A stretch of 64,000 nucleotides of DNA from Pigmentiphaga litoralis (GTDB taxonomy: Bacteria; Pseudomonadota; Gammaproteobacteria; Burkholderiales; Burkholderiaceae_B), in the NCBI RefSeq assembly GCF_013408655.1, contig NZ_JACCBP010000001.1, positions 1,612,001-1,676,000 of the forward strand. The letters run 5' to 3'. Shown piece after piece: positions 45,286-53,339 of this stretch. The notes beneath the pieces are model-generated. The model was not told the origin of the DNA, made no database searches, and saw only the letters and a program-made list of their open reading frames with translations. Positions within the stretch are counted from its first letter, which is position 1; every line of letters begins with the position of its first letter. A program made the position numbers and the translations under genes.

Positions 45286-45307
45286 GGGCGGAGCAACCCC
45301 TCCGCCC
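45286..45307 (-). promoter_or_regulatory. Hairpin between flp and tadF (possible attenuator)
   Basis: Perfect 8-base stem GGGCGGAG/CTCCGCCC with a 6-base loop lies 12 bases past the flp stop codon, without a T-run. It lies within the 178-base spacer before the next gene. It may stabilise the flp message or cause partial termination, so that pilin exceeds assembly proteins (inference). Confidence 0.5.
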
Positions 45308-45318
45308 CCTTGCGGCGA

Positions 45319-45522
45319 TCAATTGCTGCCGGTTCCTGTCGCTGGTGCCGTTCCCGTTGCTCCAGTCAGCTTGGCCGAGATGCGCCCAAACAGCAGTGAC
45401 AGGTCGGTACCCAACGCCGTCAGAGCGACGATGATCCCGACGGCCACCAACCCAGCGATCAAGCCATACTCGATGGCCGTGGCGCCTTCTTCGTCTTTCA
45501 AAAACTTCATGATGTCTTGCAT
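45319..45522 (-). CDS. flp: Flp-family type IVb pilin
   Basis: A 67-residue pilin: short leader, cleavage context KDEEG/ATAIEYGLIAG with the conserved Glu-Tyr pair, a hydrophobic helix (LVAVGIIVALTALG) and a Thr/Gly/Ala-rich tail. It is processed by the CpaA/TadV peptidase encoded just upstream. A second pilin gene lies at 46153-46323. Confidence 0.95.
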   Translation of the reverse strand: MQDIMKFLKDEEGATAIEYGLIAGLVAVGIIVALTALGTDLSLLFGRISAKLTGATGTAPATGTGSN

Positions 45523-45562
45523 GGTTCACTCCTTGAACGTGCCACTCTGTGCTGCTGGCAAA

Positions 45563-46114
45563 TCACGATTGCCAGACCAGCATTCCCACCGCCCCCGCCG
45601 CCATGTAGGCGGCATACGGAATTCCGCGCCGTTCCCGGCGTCTTTGTGTACCGGTTGCAGTACGCCGCGCCGCAGGCATCGGCAGAACCGCAGCCAATCG
45701 CTGACCGATGTCCCGCGCCGCAAGTGACCAGATCGACCCCGCCATCGTCACCGCAATGGCATGGGCCGCTGCCATCAGGCTGGCGATCACAAAAACCGGC
45801 AACAACGCAGCGGGGCCCATCCACCACCCCACGACCGCAAAAAACTTGACGTCCCCCGCTCCCATCGCGCGAAACGCATACAAAGGCAGCAGAAGCACAA
45901 AGCCGACGACGAGTCCCGTCACTGCGGGTTCCACCTGGTTCACAAGGCCGTTGGCGCCAACATCACCCCAGACAAGGAAAACGCCTTGCACGACCAACCC
46001 CAGAACAACCAGCACGTTGAACACTTTGCGCACCGACAGGTCGCCGATCAGCACCAGGCTGCAAAGCACGACAAAGCTTCCAAGGTGAAATGCGTTGACC
46101 ATATCGATGCCCAA
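45563..46114 (-). CDS. cpaA: TadV/CpaA prepilin peptidase (A24 family)
   Basis: A 183-residue inner-membrane aspartic peptidase. The first catalytic Asp lies in VLIGDLSVRKVFN and the second in the GAGDVKFFAVVGWW motif; four to six hydrophobic segments surround them. It cleaves Flp and TadE/F leaders. Located between the two flp genes. A start at 46102 (MVNAFHLG) is an alternative. Confidence 0.92.
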   Translation of the reverse strand: MGIDMVNAFHLGSFVVLCSLVLIGDLSVRKVFNVLVVLGLVVQGVFLVWGDVGANGLVNQVEPAVTGLVVGFVLLLPLYAFRAMGAGDVKFFAVVGWWMGPAALLPVFVIASLMAAAHAIAVTMAGSIWSLAARDIGQRLAAVLPMPAARRTATGTQRRRERRGIPYAAYMAAGAVGMLVWQS

Positions 46115-46152
46115 GTCCGTGTAGCGTCAACGTCACGCAGCAATAAACACGA

Positions 46153-46323
46153 TTACGTGATGGACGTGACTTTCGTAGAAATTCGTTTGAATAATCCGTC
46201 GAGGCTTCCGCCCAGCGCAGTCAGCGCAAGGATAATGCCCAGCGAGACCAGACCCGCAATCAAGCCATATTCAATGGCTGTTGCACCGTCTTCTTCTTTC
46301 AAGAACCGAGCGATCGCTTGCAT
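46153..46323 (-). CDS. flp: Second Flp-family pilin (56 residues)
   Basis: Short gene read directly from the sequence: start ATG at 46323 with GGAG six bases upstream, stop TAA at 46153. The protein begins MQAIARFLKEEDG and continues ATAIEYGLIAGLVSLGII, i.e. leader, cleavage site, conserved Glu-Tyr and hydrophobic helix. It ends with KRISTKVTSIT. It is closely similar to the pilin at 45319 over the first 40 residues but lacks its Gly/Thr tail. It is the promoter-proximal gene of the Tad locus. Confidence 0.95.
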   Translation of the reverse strand: MQAIARFLKEEDGATAIEYGLIAGLVSLGIILALTALGGSLDGLFKRISTKVTSIT

Positions 46324-46450
46324 GATTTACTCCAACTTGAAAATGTTTCAGCCAGTTCATCCAGCCGATATTTACTTCGTGAAAATCCGAAATTAACTAA
46401 CACGCGACACAATCATTCCAATCAGAGCAGCGGAAACTATCCGTTGCTTC

Positions 46451-47242
46451 CTACCCTTCGACCTGCTGCCGCGTCGTCAGCACCGTTTCCAGTTTGCTGG
46501 CCATCTGCAGATGGCTTTCGCGGCTGCTGCGGTAAATCTCGTAGCGCATCACGATCAGGCTCACCAGCGAGATCAGGAACACGGCGTATGGAAGCACTTC
46601 ACCGTCGAACTGCAGGCCGGTGAATTCGCGCGGCTCGGTGCATACGATCGCCCCCGCAGCCACGCCCAGGTAGTGCATGCCGCACACGGCCAACGCCATC
46701 AACACCGCGGCGCCGATGCGCTGCCATTCGGTATACAGGTTGAACGCCAGCCACAGGGCCACGGTGGCGGCGACGATCGCCACCAGGAAGGACGCGGTAA
46801 CCAGCCAGCCATTCCAATCGAAAACCGCCGACATGCGCATCGAGTCCATGCCCAGGTAATGCATGGCCACCACGCCCAGCCCGGCCACCACCCCGGCGAC
46901 CGCGCAGCGGGCCAGCGTGAATCGCGCCCGGCCGACGAACCACAGGGCAGCGCCCGAAAATGCCATCGCAACGAACAGGCTGAATACCGTCATGGGGGCG
47001 CCGTAGGCCACCCGCGAAGGGATGATCTGCGCAGCCATGCCGATAAAGTGCATCCCCCAGATACCGACGCCGCCAAGCGCTACCGCCGACGCCACCACAT
47101 AACCGATGTGCGTGCGGTTGTCCGGGGTCCGGATTCGGCTTGCGGCCAGCAGCGCGACATACGCGCCAAGAACCGAAATCGCGAAAGAAAGGGCGACCAG
47201 ACCACTGTCGAACTGCAAGGGAATGATGTCGCCAGGTTGCAT
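46451..47242 (-). CDS. MHYT-domain integral membrane sensor protein
   Basis: A 263-residue protein with about seven membrane helices. Three MHYT-type motifs are visible: GMHFIGMAA near residue 64, AMHYLGMDS near 126 and GMHYLGVAA near 188. MHYT domains are thought to sense gases (O2, CO, NO) through bound copper, a model rather than proof. No GGDEF/EAL output domain is attached; only about 30 cytoplasmic residues follow the last helix, so a partner protein would be required. It sits between the pilin genes and the two-partner-type transporter. Confidence 0.9.
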   Translation of the reverse strand: MQPGDIIPLQFDSGLVALSFAISVLGAYVALLAASRIRTPDNRTHIGYVVASAVALGGVGIWGMHFIGMAAQIIPSRVAYGAPMTVFSLFVAMAFSGAALWFVGRARFTLARCAVAGVVAGLGVVAMHYLGMDSMRMSAVFDWNGWLVTASFLVAIVAATVALWLAFNLYTEWQRIGAAVLMALAVCGMHYLGVAAGAIVCTEPREFTGLQFDGEVLPYAVFLISLVSLIVMRYEIYRSSRESHLQMASKLETVLTTRQQVEG

Positions 47243-47599
47243 CTGTTTCTTTCCAAGTAACGCCCTGTTACTGCATAAGCTACAGGGTTGCAGGAAGTGC
47301 TGTCAATATCGCGGCGCTGCGAAAACACATAAATAAAGTTTGATTGCCAGATAACCGCGCCGATATCAAAACGACATGAAATCGATAATCTCAAAACGGC
47401 GGATAATTAATAAAAAACATTATTGCCATTACCTCAGTCGAAGAGTATCGGCCACCACCGTCCCACAATCGTCCCAACGTGAACAAAGCTGCGGTTAACC
47501 CTGAATCAATCGCGCCACAGTATGTTTTCGCCAACATCCTTGTGCCAAACTTGCGGCCAATAGCCTGTGCTGATAACACTTTCCCCGAGGCCTTTTCGC
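47243..47599. other. AT-rich divergent intergenic region
   Basis: A 357-base stretch, noticeably AT-richer than its surroundings, especially 47320-47420. It separates the - strand MHYT gene from the + strand transporter gene, so promoters for both must lie here. No sigma-54 element or clear operator was recognised; open frames in it are short or shadows. Confidence 0.6.
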
Positions 47600-49288
47600 A
47601 TGCCCCATCGCCCCCGCCTGCGCGCTGTCTGGCTACCCGCAGCGCTGCTGGCCGCCCTGCCCTATACCAGTCACTCTGCGGATAGCCCCGGCCTAGGCAA
47701 CCCGCTGGACGCGTTGCCGCCACGCCCGGCCGAACCTCAGCCGTCGGCGCCGCCGGTCGTGGTCCCGCAGACGCCGGCGTCGGATGCGCAGCAGTCAACC
47801 CTGGCCCGGATGGTCACGCCCGCCAACTTCGATGTGACGGGCGTCACGGCGCTTCCCTTTGCTGATGTCGTCGCGATCCTTGAGCCGCTCGCGGGCAAGC
47901 CCACGACCGTGGCCGAACTGATTGCGGCGGCGGATCGCATTACCGAGCTCTATCGTCAGCAAGGCTATGTGCTGTCTTTCGCGTTGATCCAGAATCAGGA
48001 CTTTGCCGGCGGGTTGGTCAAGGTCACGGTGGTCGAGGGCTACGTCAGCAGCACGCAGATCAGCGGCGACGTCGGGCCGGCGATCACGAAGCTGCAGGAC
48101 TACGCGCGGGTCATCGAGCAGGAACGCCCGCTGACCCGCAAGACGCTGGAACGCCAGCTGAACCTGATGGCCACGGTGGCCGGCATGAAGGTCAAGCCGG
48201 AGCTCAGTCTGCCAAAACGCGCAGACGGTGCGACGGAACTCACGCTGGCCGTCGACCACAAGGCTTTCCGCTTCGACGCCGGCATCAGCAATCTGAGCAC
48301 CGGCACCCACGCCATCGTGACCGCCACCGCAAGCAGCCTGACACCGCTGGCGGAACAGGTGCAGTTGATGGCCGCCGTGCCGAGCGGCAGCGACAAGTTG
48401 CAGTACTACGCGGGCAATGTGGTGGTGCCGATCGGCAGCGATGGCATGACGATCAAGGCCGATGCATTCAGCTATCGCGCGGAGCCGCAGAACGACATCC
48501 TGCAGGCGCAGGGACTGGACCGCGAGATCCAGAATCAGCGCGCGGGGGTCAGCGTCAGCTATCTCTTCATCATCAGCAACCAACAGGCGCTGACCGGCAC
48601 GGCCGGCGTCTATGCATCAAGCAGCCGCGATACCTATCGCAGCCAGGCGACCGGCGCATCGGCGCAACTGACGACGCATCTGCGGGTGCTGCATGCCGAC
48701 GTCACGTACGCCGACAGTTCCCTGCTGCGATCGCGCCGCCTGACGGCAAGCATCAACAAGGGACTGGATGCGCTGGATGCGCGCCAGAACCAGCAGGGCA
48801 TCGGCGTCAACTACGACCTTGATTTCACGCGCTTCACGCTGGGCGGCACGCAGTCGCTGACGTTGCCTGCGCAGTTCGGTCTGTCGTTCTCGGCCCTGGG
48901 TCAGTACAGCTCCAACTCCTTGCCCACGTCGGAGCAGATCACGTTTGGCGGACAACGTTTCGCGCGCGGGTATCCGGCCGGTGAAGTGGGGGGCGACAAG
49001 GGCTACGGCGCGGCGTTCGAAATCAATCGCCGGTTTGCCACCGGCCTTGCCTATGTGCCGGTGGTCCAGCCGTATGTGGTGGCCGATGCCGCGCGGGCGT
49101 CGCTCAATGACAGCCGCTTTACGTTGGCAACGCGCAAGCTGGCTTCCGTGGCGCTTGGCCTCAGGGTCACGGACCAGAAACGGTATGCGCTCGACCTCAA
49201 TCTGGCCAAGCCTGTCGGCGATCGTCCAGTCAATGCCAATGGTCGTCCATTGCGCTTCAACGCGAACTATTCGTTCCAGTTCGAATAA
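47600..49288 (+). CDS. ShlB/FhaC/HecB-type two-partner secretion transporter (TpsB)
   Basis: A 562-residue outer-membrane protein. It has a signal peptide (cleavage near SHSA/DSP), a Pro-rich linker, POTRA repeats (about 80-215, with AAADRITELYRQQGYVLSFALIQNQDFAGGLVKVTVVEGYV), and a C-terminal beta-barrel. The conserved loop-6-like motif is FGGQRFARGYPAGEVGGDKGYG. It ends in aromatic Phe-Gln-Phe-Glu, close to the usual outer-membrane terminal Phe. The family exports large beta-helical TpsA proteins, but none with a TPS domain is adjacent; the next gene is a repeat lipoprotein. An ATG at 47567 is less likely, since the signal begins after it. Confidence 0.92.
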   Translation: MPHRPRLRAVWLPAALLAALPYTSHSADSPGLGNPLDALPPRPAEPQPSAPPVVVPQTPASDAQQSTLARMVTPANFDVTGVTALPFADVVAILEPLAGKPTTVAELIAAADRITELYRQQGYVLSFALIQNQDFAGGLVKVTVVEGYVSSTQISGDVGPAITKLQDYARVIEQERPLTRKTLERQLNLMATVAGMKVKPELSLPKRADGATELTLAVDHKAFRFDAGISNLSTGTHAIVTATASSLTPLAEQVQLMAAVPSGSDKLQYYAGNVVVPIGSDGMTIKADAFSYRAEPQNDILQAQGLDREIQNQRAGVSVSYLFIISNQQALTGTAGVYASSSRDTYRSQATGASAQLTTHLRVLHADVTYADSSLLRSRRLTASINKGLDALDARQNQQGIGVNYDLDFTRFTLGGTQSLTLPAQFGLSFSALGQYSSNSLPTSEQITFGGQRFARGYPAGEVGGDKGYGAAFEINRRFATGLAYVPVVQPYVVADAARASLNDSRFTLATRKLASVALGLRVTDQKRYALDLNLAKPVGDRPVNANGRPLRFNANYSFQFE

Positions 49289-49297
49289 CGCAGTCTC

Positions 49298-49331
49298 GTT
49301 ACGTAACGCTGTTCCCGGCGCTACGTAACGC
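49298..49331. repeat. Direct repeat TACGTAACGC
   Basis: Two copies (49300-49309, 49322-49331), 22 bases apart. The first lies within the perfect palindrome GTTACGTAAC (49298-49307). Two-turn spacing suggests possible operator sites in the transporter-lipoprotein spacer. Confidence 0.5.
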
Positions 49332-49496
49332 CCCCGCCGTTCCGGCCCCCATCCCCTGCATTTCAAGCCCTTCGCGCGGTGTGTCGATCACACCGCCGCG
49401 AATTCTCGCGCCCCCTGATTTCTCCTGTGTTTGCAAGACCTTAGGGTCGCTTTCAAGGGGCTCTGGCGCGTGTTTTTTTGCGGCCGATCCATGCAT

Positions 49497-49512
49497 TGGC
49501 ATACGTTTTGCA
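49497..49512 (+). promoter_or_regulatory. Sigma-54-like promoter of the repeat lipoprotein
   Basis: TGGCATACGTTTTGCA matches TGGCAC-N5-TTGCW at all but one position, with GG and GC 12 bases apart. Initiation near 49523 would give a leader of about 38 bases before the lipoprotein ATG. The sigma-54 activator at 31640 is the nearest candidate regulator (inference). Confidence 0.75.
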
Positions 49513-49560
49513 ATGAGGGGATCAGGCAGTCACGCCGCATCAGAAAGACAGAGGAACATC

Positions 49561-52500
49561 ATGAACACACAGATCACAAAACCGGGCGGCCGCGTATTGG
49601 TCGCCGCCATGCTGCTGGCGCTTTCTTCGCTGTCGGGGTGTTCCTCGTCGGGCGGAACCAGTGGTCTCGTTGGCGGCGGCTCAGGGGATGGCGGCACGCC
49701 GGGCGCGGGCGGCGGCAGCGGCGGCGGTACGCCGACGAATCCAGGCACGGGTACGGGCACGACTCCAGGCACGGGCACCGGCACGACGCCGGGCACTGGC
49801 ACGGGCACGACACCGGGCACTGGCACCGGCACGACACCGGGTACCGGCACTGGCACGACACCGGGCAGTGGTACCGGCACGACTCCGGGTACCGGCACTG
49901 GCACGACACCGGGTACTGGCACTGGCACGACACCGGGTACCGGCACTGGCACAACTCCTGGCACTGGCACGGGCACGACTCCGGGCACGGGTACCGGCAC
50001 GACTCCGGGCACTGGTACCGGCACGACACCGGGTACCGGCACGGGCACAACTCCTGGCACTGGCACCGGCACTGGCACGACTCCGGGTACTGGGACCGGC
50101 ACGACACCGGGTACCGGCACGGGCACGACTCCAGGTACCGGCACGGGCACGACGCCTGGCACCGGCACGCCGACCAATCCTGGCACGCCCAACACGCCGC
50201 TCACTGGCGTGCTTGGCCCCGTCCTCGGCGGTGTTGGCCAGGTCGTTGACAATGTCATCAATGTCGGCGCAGCGCCGACCCTGGGCGGTGCCGGCACGCA
50301 GCTCGATCCCGTCATCACGCCTGTTGTCGGCAACGTGGCAACCGGCACGCAAACCGTCGGTGCAACCACCGGCCTGGGCGCGCCGTTGAATGGCATCCTG
50401 GGCACCGTGGGCAGCACCGTCACCAACGTCGGCACCGCCTTGAACACCAGCAACTCGCCGCTGACCAGCGGCGTGAGCGGCCTGGTCGCGGGCCTCGGCA
50501 ACACGGTCAGCAGCGTTGGCGCCGTGGTCGATGGCACGGGCAACCCGGCGAATCCGGTCGGCACGGTCCTGACCAACCTGACGGGCGCCGTGGGCAGCCT
50601 CACGCAAAACGTGGGCGGCCAAGGCGGCCTGCTCTCTCCCATCACCACCCTGATCGGCAACGTGAATGGCGGCGCGGTCAACCCGCCGGTGCTCGGCCCG
50701 AGCCTGGCCACCACGGGTCAGGCCGTCGACAACATCGCCAACCTGAATCTGGCAAGCACGCTGGGCAAGGTCGGCACGGGCCTGGATCCGCTGGTCAGCC
50801 CGGTCGCTGGCGCGGCCACGACGCTGACGCAAAACGTTGGCGCAGCCACGGGCCTCGGCCAGCCGGTCAGCGGTCTGCTGACCTCGGTGGGCGGCGCGAT
50901 CGCGAACGTCGGCACCAACACCGGCGTGTCCCTGCCAGTGGGCGGCACCGCACTCAATAACGTCGTCACCGGTCTGGGCAACACGGTGGCCAGCGCTGGC
51001 GCACTGGTCAACGCCTCTCCGACCGCCACCAATCCGCTGGGCACCGTGTTGAACAACGCCACCGGCACCGTGCAGGCATTGACGTCGGGGCTAGGCGTGA
51101 CGGGTGAAGGCGGCTTGCTGAGCGGCATCATCGGCGGCGCCGGCCAGGTCCCCGGCAACGGCGGCACGACACCCACGACGGGTCTCGGCGCGGTCGTCGG
51201 CAACCTGCCGGTGGTCGGCCCGATCGTTGCCCCAATCGTTGCAGGTGACAACGGTCTGCTGACCAACCTGCCGGTTGTTGGCAATCTGCTGGGCGGCGCG
51301 GCCCCGGCACCCGGGACCGGCACCGGAACGGGTGTGGGCGTGGGCGTGGGTGTGGGCGTCGGAGCAGCTGTCGGCGTCAACCTTGGCGGCGTTGTCGGCA
51401 ACCTGCCGGTCGTCGGCAACATCCTCGGTGGCACAAGCACCCCAGGCACGGGTGGCACGACGCCAGCTGCGGGCCTGAGCGGTATTGTCGGCAACCTGCC
51501 GGTCGTCGGTCCCATCGTTGCCCCGGTCGTTGCCGGCGGCAACGGTGCGCTGACCAACCTGCCTGTCGTCGGCAACATCCTGGGTGGCGCAGCCACCACC
51601 CCGAACACAGGTCTGGGCGCAGTCGTCGGCAACCTGCCGGTCGTCGGTCCCATCGTTGCCCCGGTCGTTTCCGGCGGCAACGGTGCGCTGACCAACTTGC
51701 CGGTCGTCGGCAACATTCTGGGTGGCGCGGCCACCACCCCGAACACAGGTCTGGGCGCTGTCGTCGGCAACCTCCCGGTCGTCGGCCCCATCGTTGCTCC
51801 GGTCGTTGCAAACACCAACGGTGCGCTGACCAACCTGCCTGTCGTCGGCAACATCCTGGGTGGCGCGGCCACTACCCCGAACACAGGTCTGGGCGCTGTC
51901 GTCGGCAACCTGCCGGTCGTCGGCCCGATCGTCGCCCCGGTCGTTGCAAACACCAACGGTGCGCTGACCAACTTGCCGGTCGTCGGCAACATTCTGGGTG
52001 GCGCGGTTGCAACGCCGGGCACCGGAAATACGGCCCCTGGCGCACTAGTGCCGATTACCGGCAATCTCAACCAATTGGTGGGTGGCACTGGCAATCTGCT
52101 GGCGCCGGTCACCGGTGGTCTGCTCGGTAATGCCGGATCGTCCAACCCCTTGCCGATCGCCAAACCGGCGCTCACCAACACCGGCAGCGCGGTCGACAAT
52201 CTCGTCAACATCGGCGCCAAGGACAGCCTCGGCCAGGCAGGCGCAAGGCTCGATCCGATCATCACGCCCATCGTCACTCCCGTGACGGCAGCCACGCAGA
52301 CCGTGGGTGCGCAGACAGGCCTGGGCGCTCCGATCAACGCCATCGTCACGCAAGTCGGCGGCGCACTGACCCAGGTCGGCACGCAGGTTGGCGGTGCAAC
52401 ACCCGTCCTCGGCACTGCCGTCGGTGGTGTGGTGACGGGTGTCGGCCAGGCGGTGGCCAGCACCGGCGCGGTGGTGAGCACGGCCAATCCGGCAGCACCT

Positions 52501-52650
52501 AATCCTGTAGGAGGTGTATTGACCAACCTTACGGGCGCGGTCAACAGTCTGACCTCGGGTGTGGGCCAAGCGGGGACCACGACCGGCACGACAGGCGCAT
52601 TGGCACCGGTGCAGAACCTGCTGGGCGGACTGCTCGGCGGCCGTAAGTAA
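49561..52650 (+). CDS. Large repeat-containing surface lipoprotein (collagen-like annotated type)
   Basis: A 1029-residue protein. The signal sequence ends in the lipobox LSSLSGC near residue 28, then a Gly/Ser linker and about 17 GTGTGTTP-type octapeptides (about residues 62-199). Three modules of about 140 residues share a VDN...LG..G..LDP..TP...TQ.VGA.TGLG.P pattern. In the middle are four 46-residue units built on GNLPVVGPIVAPVV and ALTNLPVVGNILGG. It has almost no aromatic or charged residues. It lacks the TPS domain expected of a TpsB substrate. Surface adhesin or matrix role is inferred. AGAGGA precedes the ATG; the upstream in-frame extension contains the promoter. Confidence 0.88.
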   Translation: MNTQITKPGGRVLVAAMLLALSSLSGCSSSGGTSGLVGGGSGDGGTPGAGGGSGGGTPTNPGTGTGTTPGTGTGTTPGTGTGTTPGTGTGTTPGTGTGTTPGSGTGTTPGTGTGTTPGTGTGTTPGTGTGTTPGTGTGTTPGTGTGTTPGTGTGTTPGTGTGTTPGTGTGTGTTPGTGTGTTPGTGTGTTPGTGTGTTPGTGTPTNPGTPNTPLTGVLGPVLGGVGQVVDNVINVGAAPTLGGAGTQLDPVITPVVGNVATGTQTVGATTGLGAPLNGILGTVGSTVTNVGTALNTSNSPLTSGVSGLVAGLGNTVSSVGAVVDGTGNPANPVGTVLTNLTGAVGSLTQNVGGQGGLLSPITTLIGNVNGGAVNPPVLGPSLATTGQAVDNIANLNLASTLGKVGTGLDPLVSPVAGAATTLTQNVGAATGLGQPVSGLLTSVGGAIANVGTNTGVSLPVGGTALNNVVTGLGNTVASAGALVNASPTATNPLGTVLNNATGTVQALTSGLGVTGEGGLLSGIIGGAGQVPGNGGTTPTTGLGAVVGNLPVVGPIVAPIVAGDNGLLTNLPVVGNLLGGAAPAPGTGTGTGVGVGVGVGVGAAVGVNLGGVVGNLPVVGNILGGTSTPGTGGTTPAAGLSGIVGNLPVVGPIVAPVVAGGNGALTNLPVVGNILGGAATTPNTGLGAVVGNLPVVGPIVAPVVSGGNGALTNLPVVGNILGGAATTPNTGLGAVVGNLPVVGPIVAPVVANTNGALTNLPVVGNILGGAATTPNTGLGAVVGNLPVVGPIVAPVVANTNGALTNLPVVGNILGGAVATPGTGNTAPGALVPITGNLNQLVGGTGNLLAPVTGGLLGNAGSSNPLPIAKPALTNTGSAVDNLVNIGAKDSLGQAGARLDPIITPIVTPVTAATQTVGAQTGLGAPINAIVTQVGGALTQVGTQVGGATPVLGTAVGGVVTGVGQAVASTGAVVSTANPAAPNPVGGVLTNLTGAVNSLTSGVGQAGTTTGTTGALAPVQNLLGGLLGGRK
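49744..50157 (+). repeat. 24-bp tandem array (about 17 units) in the lipoprotein gene
   Basis: In-frame units encode GTGTGTTP (one GSGTGTTP variant and one unit longer by two residues). Silent third-base differences between units show that they are not all recent copies. Copy-number changes would lengthen or shorten the stalk without frameshift. Confidence 0.93.
51472..52020 (+). repeat. 138-bp tandem array (four units) in the lipoprotein gene
   Basis: Unit starts at 51472, 51610, 51748 and 51886, each 138 bases (46 residues). Neighbouring units are nearly identical at DNA level. Partial earlier copies begin at 51181 and 51388. High identity suggests recent duplication or gene conversion. 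Confidence 0.9.
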
Positions 52651-52672
52651 ATCAATACAAGGAGCAGTCCCT

Positions 52673-53272
52673 ATGTTTCAACTGGAGAACGCGATGGGCG
52701 CCATGAGCAGTGCGAGCCACGGTACCCACACCATGCAGTCCGACGAGCGGGATAGCGACAACATGGTCAGCGACATCGTGACCATGCTGGGCCGGCGTCT
52801 CACGGTCTATACCTCGCTCTACCAGACCGCACTGGCCGAACGCCTTCATCTGAGCATGGCGGACGTCAAGGCGCTGGAACTCGTGATCGAGTTCGAGCCG
52901 ATCACGACAGGCCAGCTGGCCTGCCTGGCCGGCATCAGCTCTGGCGGCACGACTGCAGTGATCGACCGGCTGGAAGTTGCGGGCTACGTCGTGCGGGACA
53001 AGCACCCGCTCGATCGGCGCATCGTCGTCATCCGGCCGGTCGCGGCCAAGTGCGCGGAGATCGAACACCACATGCGTTCGGTCACCGAAGAAGTCGCTCA
53101 CATCGGTGCGCACTACGAGCACGAACAGTTGTCGGCGGTGCACAGTTTCCTGGCGCAATGCGTGCATGCATTGAAGACGGAAGCGCTGGGCATGCTGAAC
53201 GACGGTGGCAACGCCAACCTTGCGGAGATCCGGCGCGAATTCGCGCCGCGCAAGAACGCGGACCACAACTGA
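52673..53272 (+). CDS. MarR-family transcriptional regulator
   Basis: A 199-residue regulator. The winged-helix domain has LTVYTSLYQTALAERLHLSMADVKALELV, ITTGQLACLAGISSGGTTAVIDRLEVAGYVVRDKHPLDRRIVVIRPV and a C-terminal dimerisation helix. The first about 45 residues are an extra N-terminal tail with several Met. AAGGAGC lies eight bases before the ATG. It follows the lipoprotein gene by 22 bases on the same strand, so it may be co-transcribed and control the transporter-lipoprotein genes. A strong terminator follows. Confidence 0.9.
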   Translation: MFQLENAMGAMSSASHGTHTMQSDERDSDNMVSDIVTMLGRRLTVYTSLYQTALAERLHLSMADVKALELVIEFEPITTGQLACLAGISSGGTTAVIDRLEVAGYVVRDKHPLDRRIVVIRPVAAKCAEIEHHMRSVTEEVAHIGAHYEHEQLSAVHSFLAQCVHALKTEALGMLNDGGNANLAEIRREFAPRKNADHN

Positions 53273-53310
53273 GTGTGATGGCGAGGCCGGCAACGGCCGC
53301 GTCTTGGGCA

Positions 53311-53339
53311 GGGGCACGCACGGCGTGCCCCTTTTTTTT
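53311..53339 (+). terminator. Intrinsic terminator after MarR gene
   Basis: Perfect 9-base stem GGGGCACGC/GCGTGCCCC, three-base loop, then eight Ts (53332-53339). The converging RND permease gene ends inside the T-run: its stop codon is 53338-53340. Confidence 0.95.

Noticed and set aside
45523..45562. Sigma-54 promoter before flp (TGGCAC on the - strand)
   Set aside because: A TGGCAC hexamer is present, but no TTGC at the -12 position.
49381..49560. N-terminal extension of the lipoprotein frame
   Set aside because: Would place the signal peptide and lipobox deep inside the protein and overlap the sigma-54-like promoter.
49744..50157. CRISPR-like regular repeats
   Set aside because: Units are contiguous with no spacers, in frame and coding; no cas genes are present.
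49530..52655. Two long - strand frames (394 and 645 codons) opposite the repeat lipoprotein
   Set aside because: Generated by the repeats read in reverse; the + strand has signal peptide, lipobox, ribosome site and promoter.
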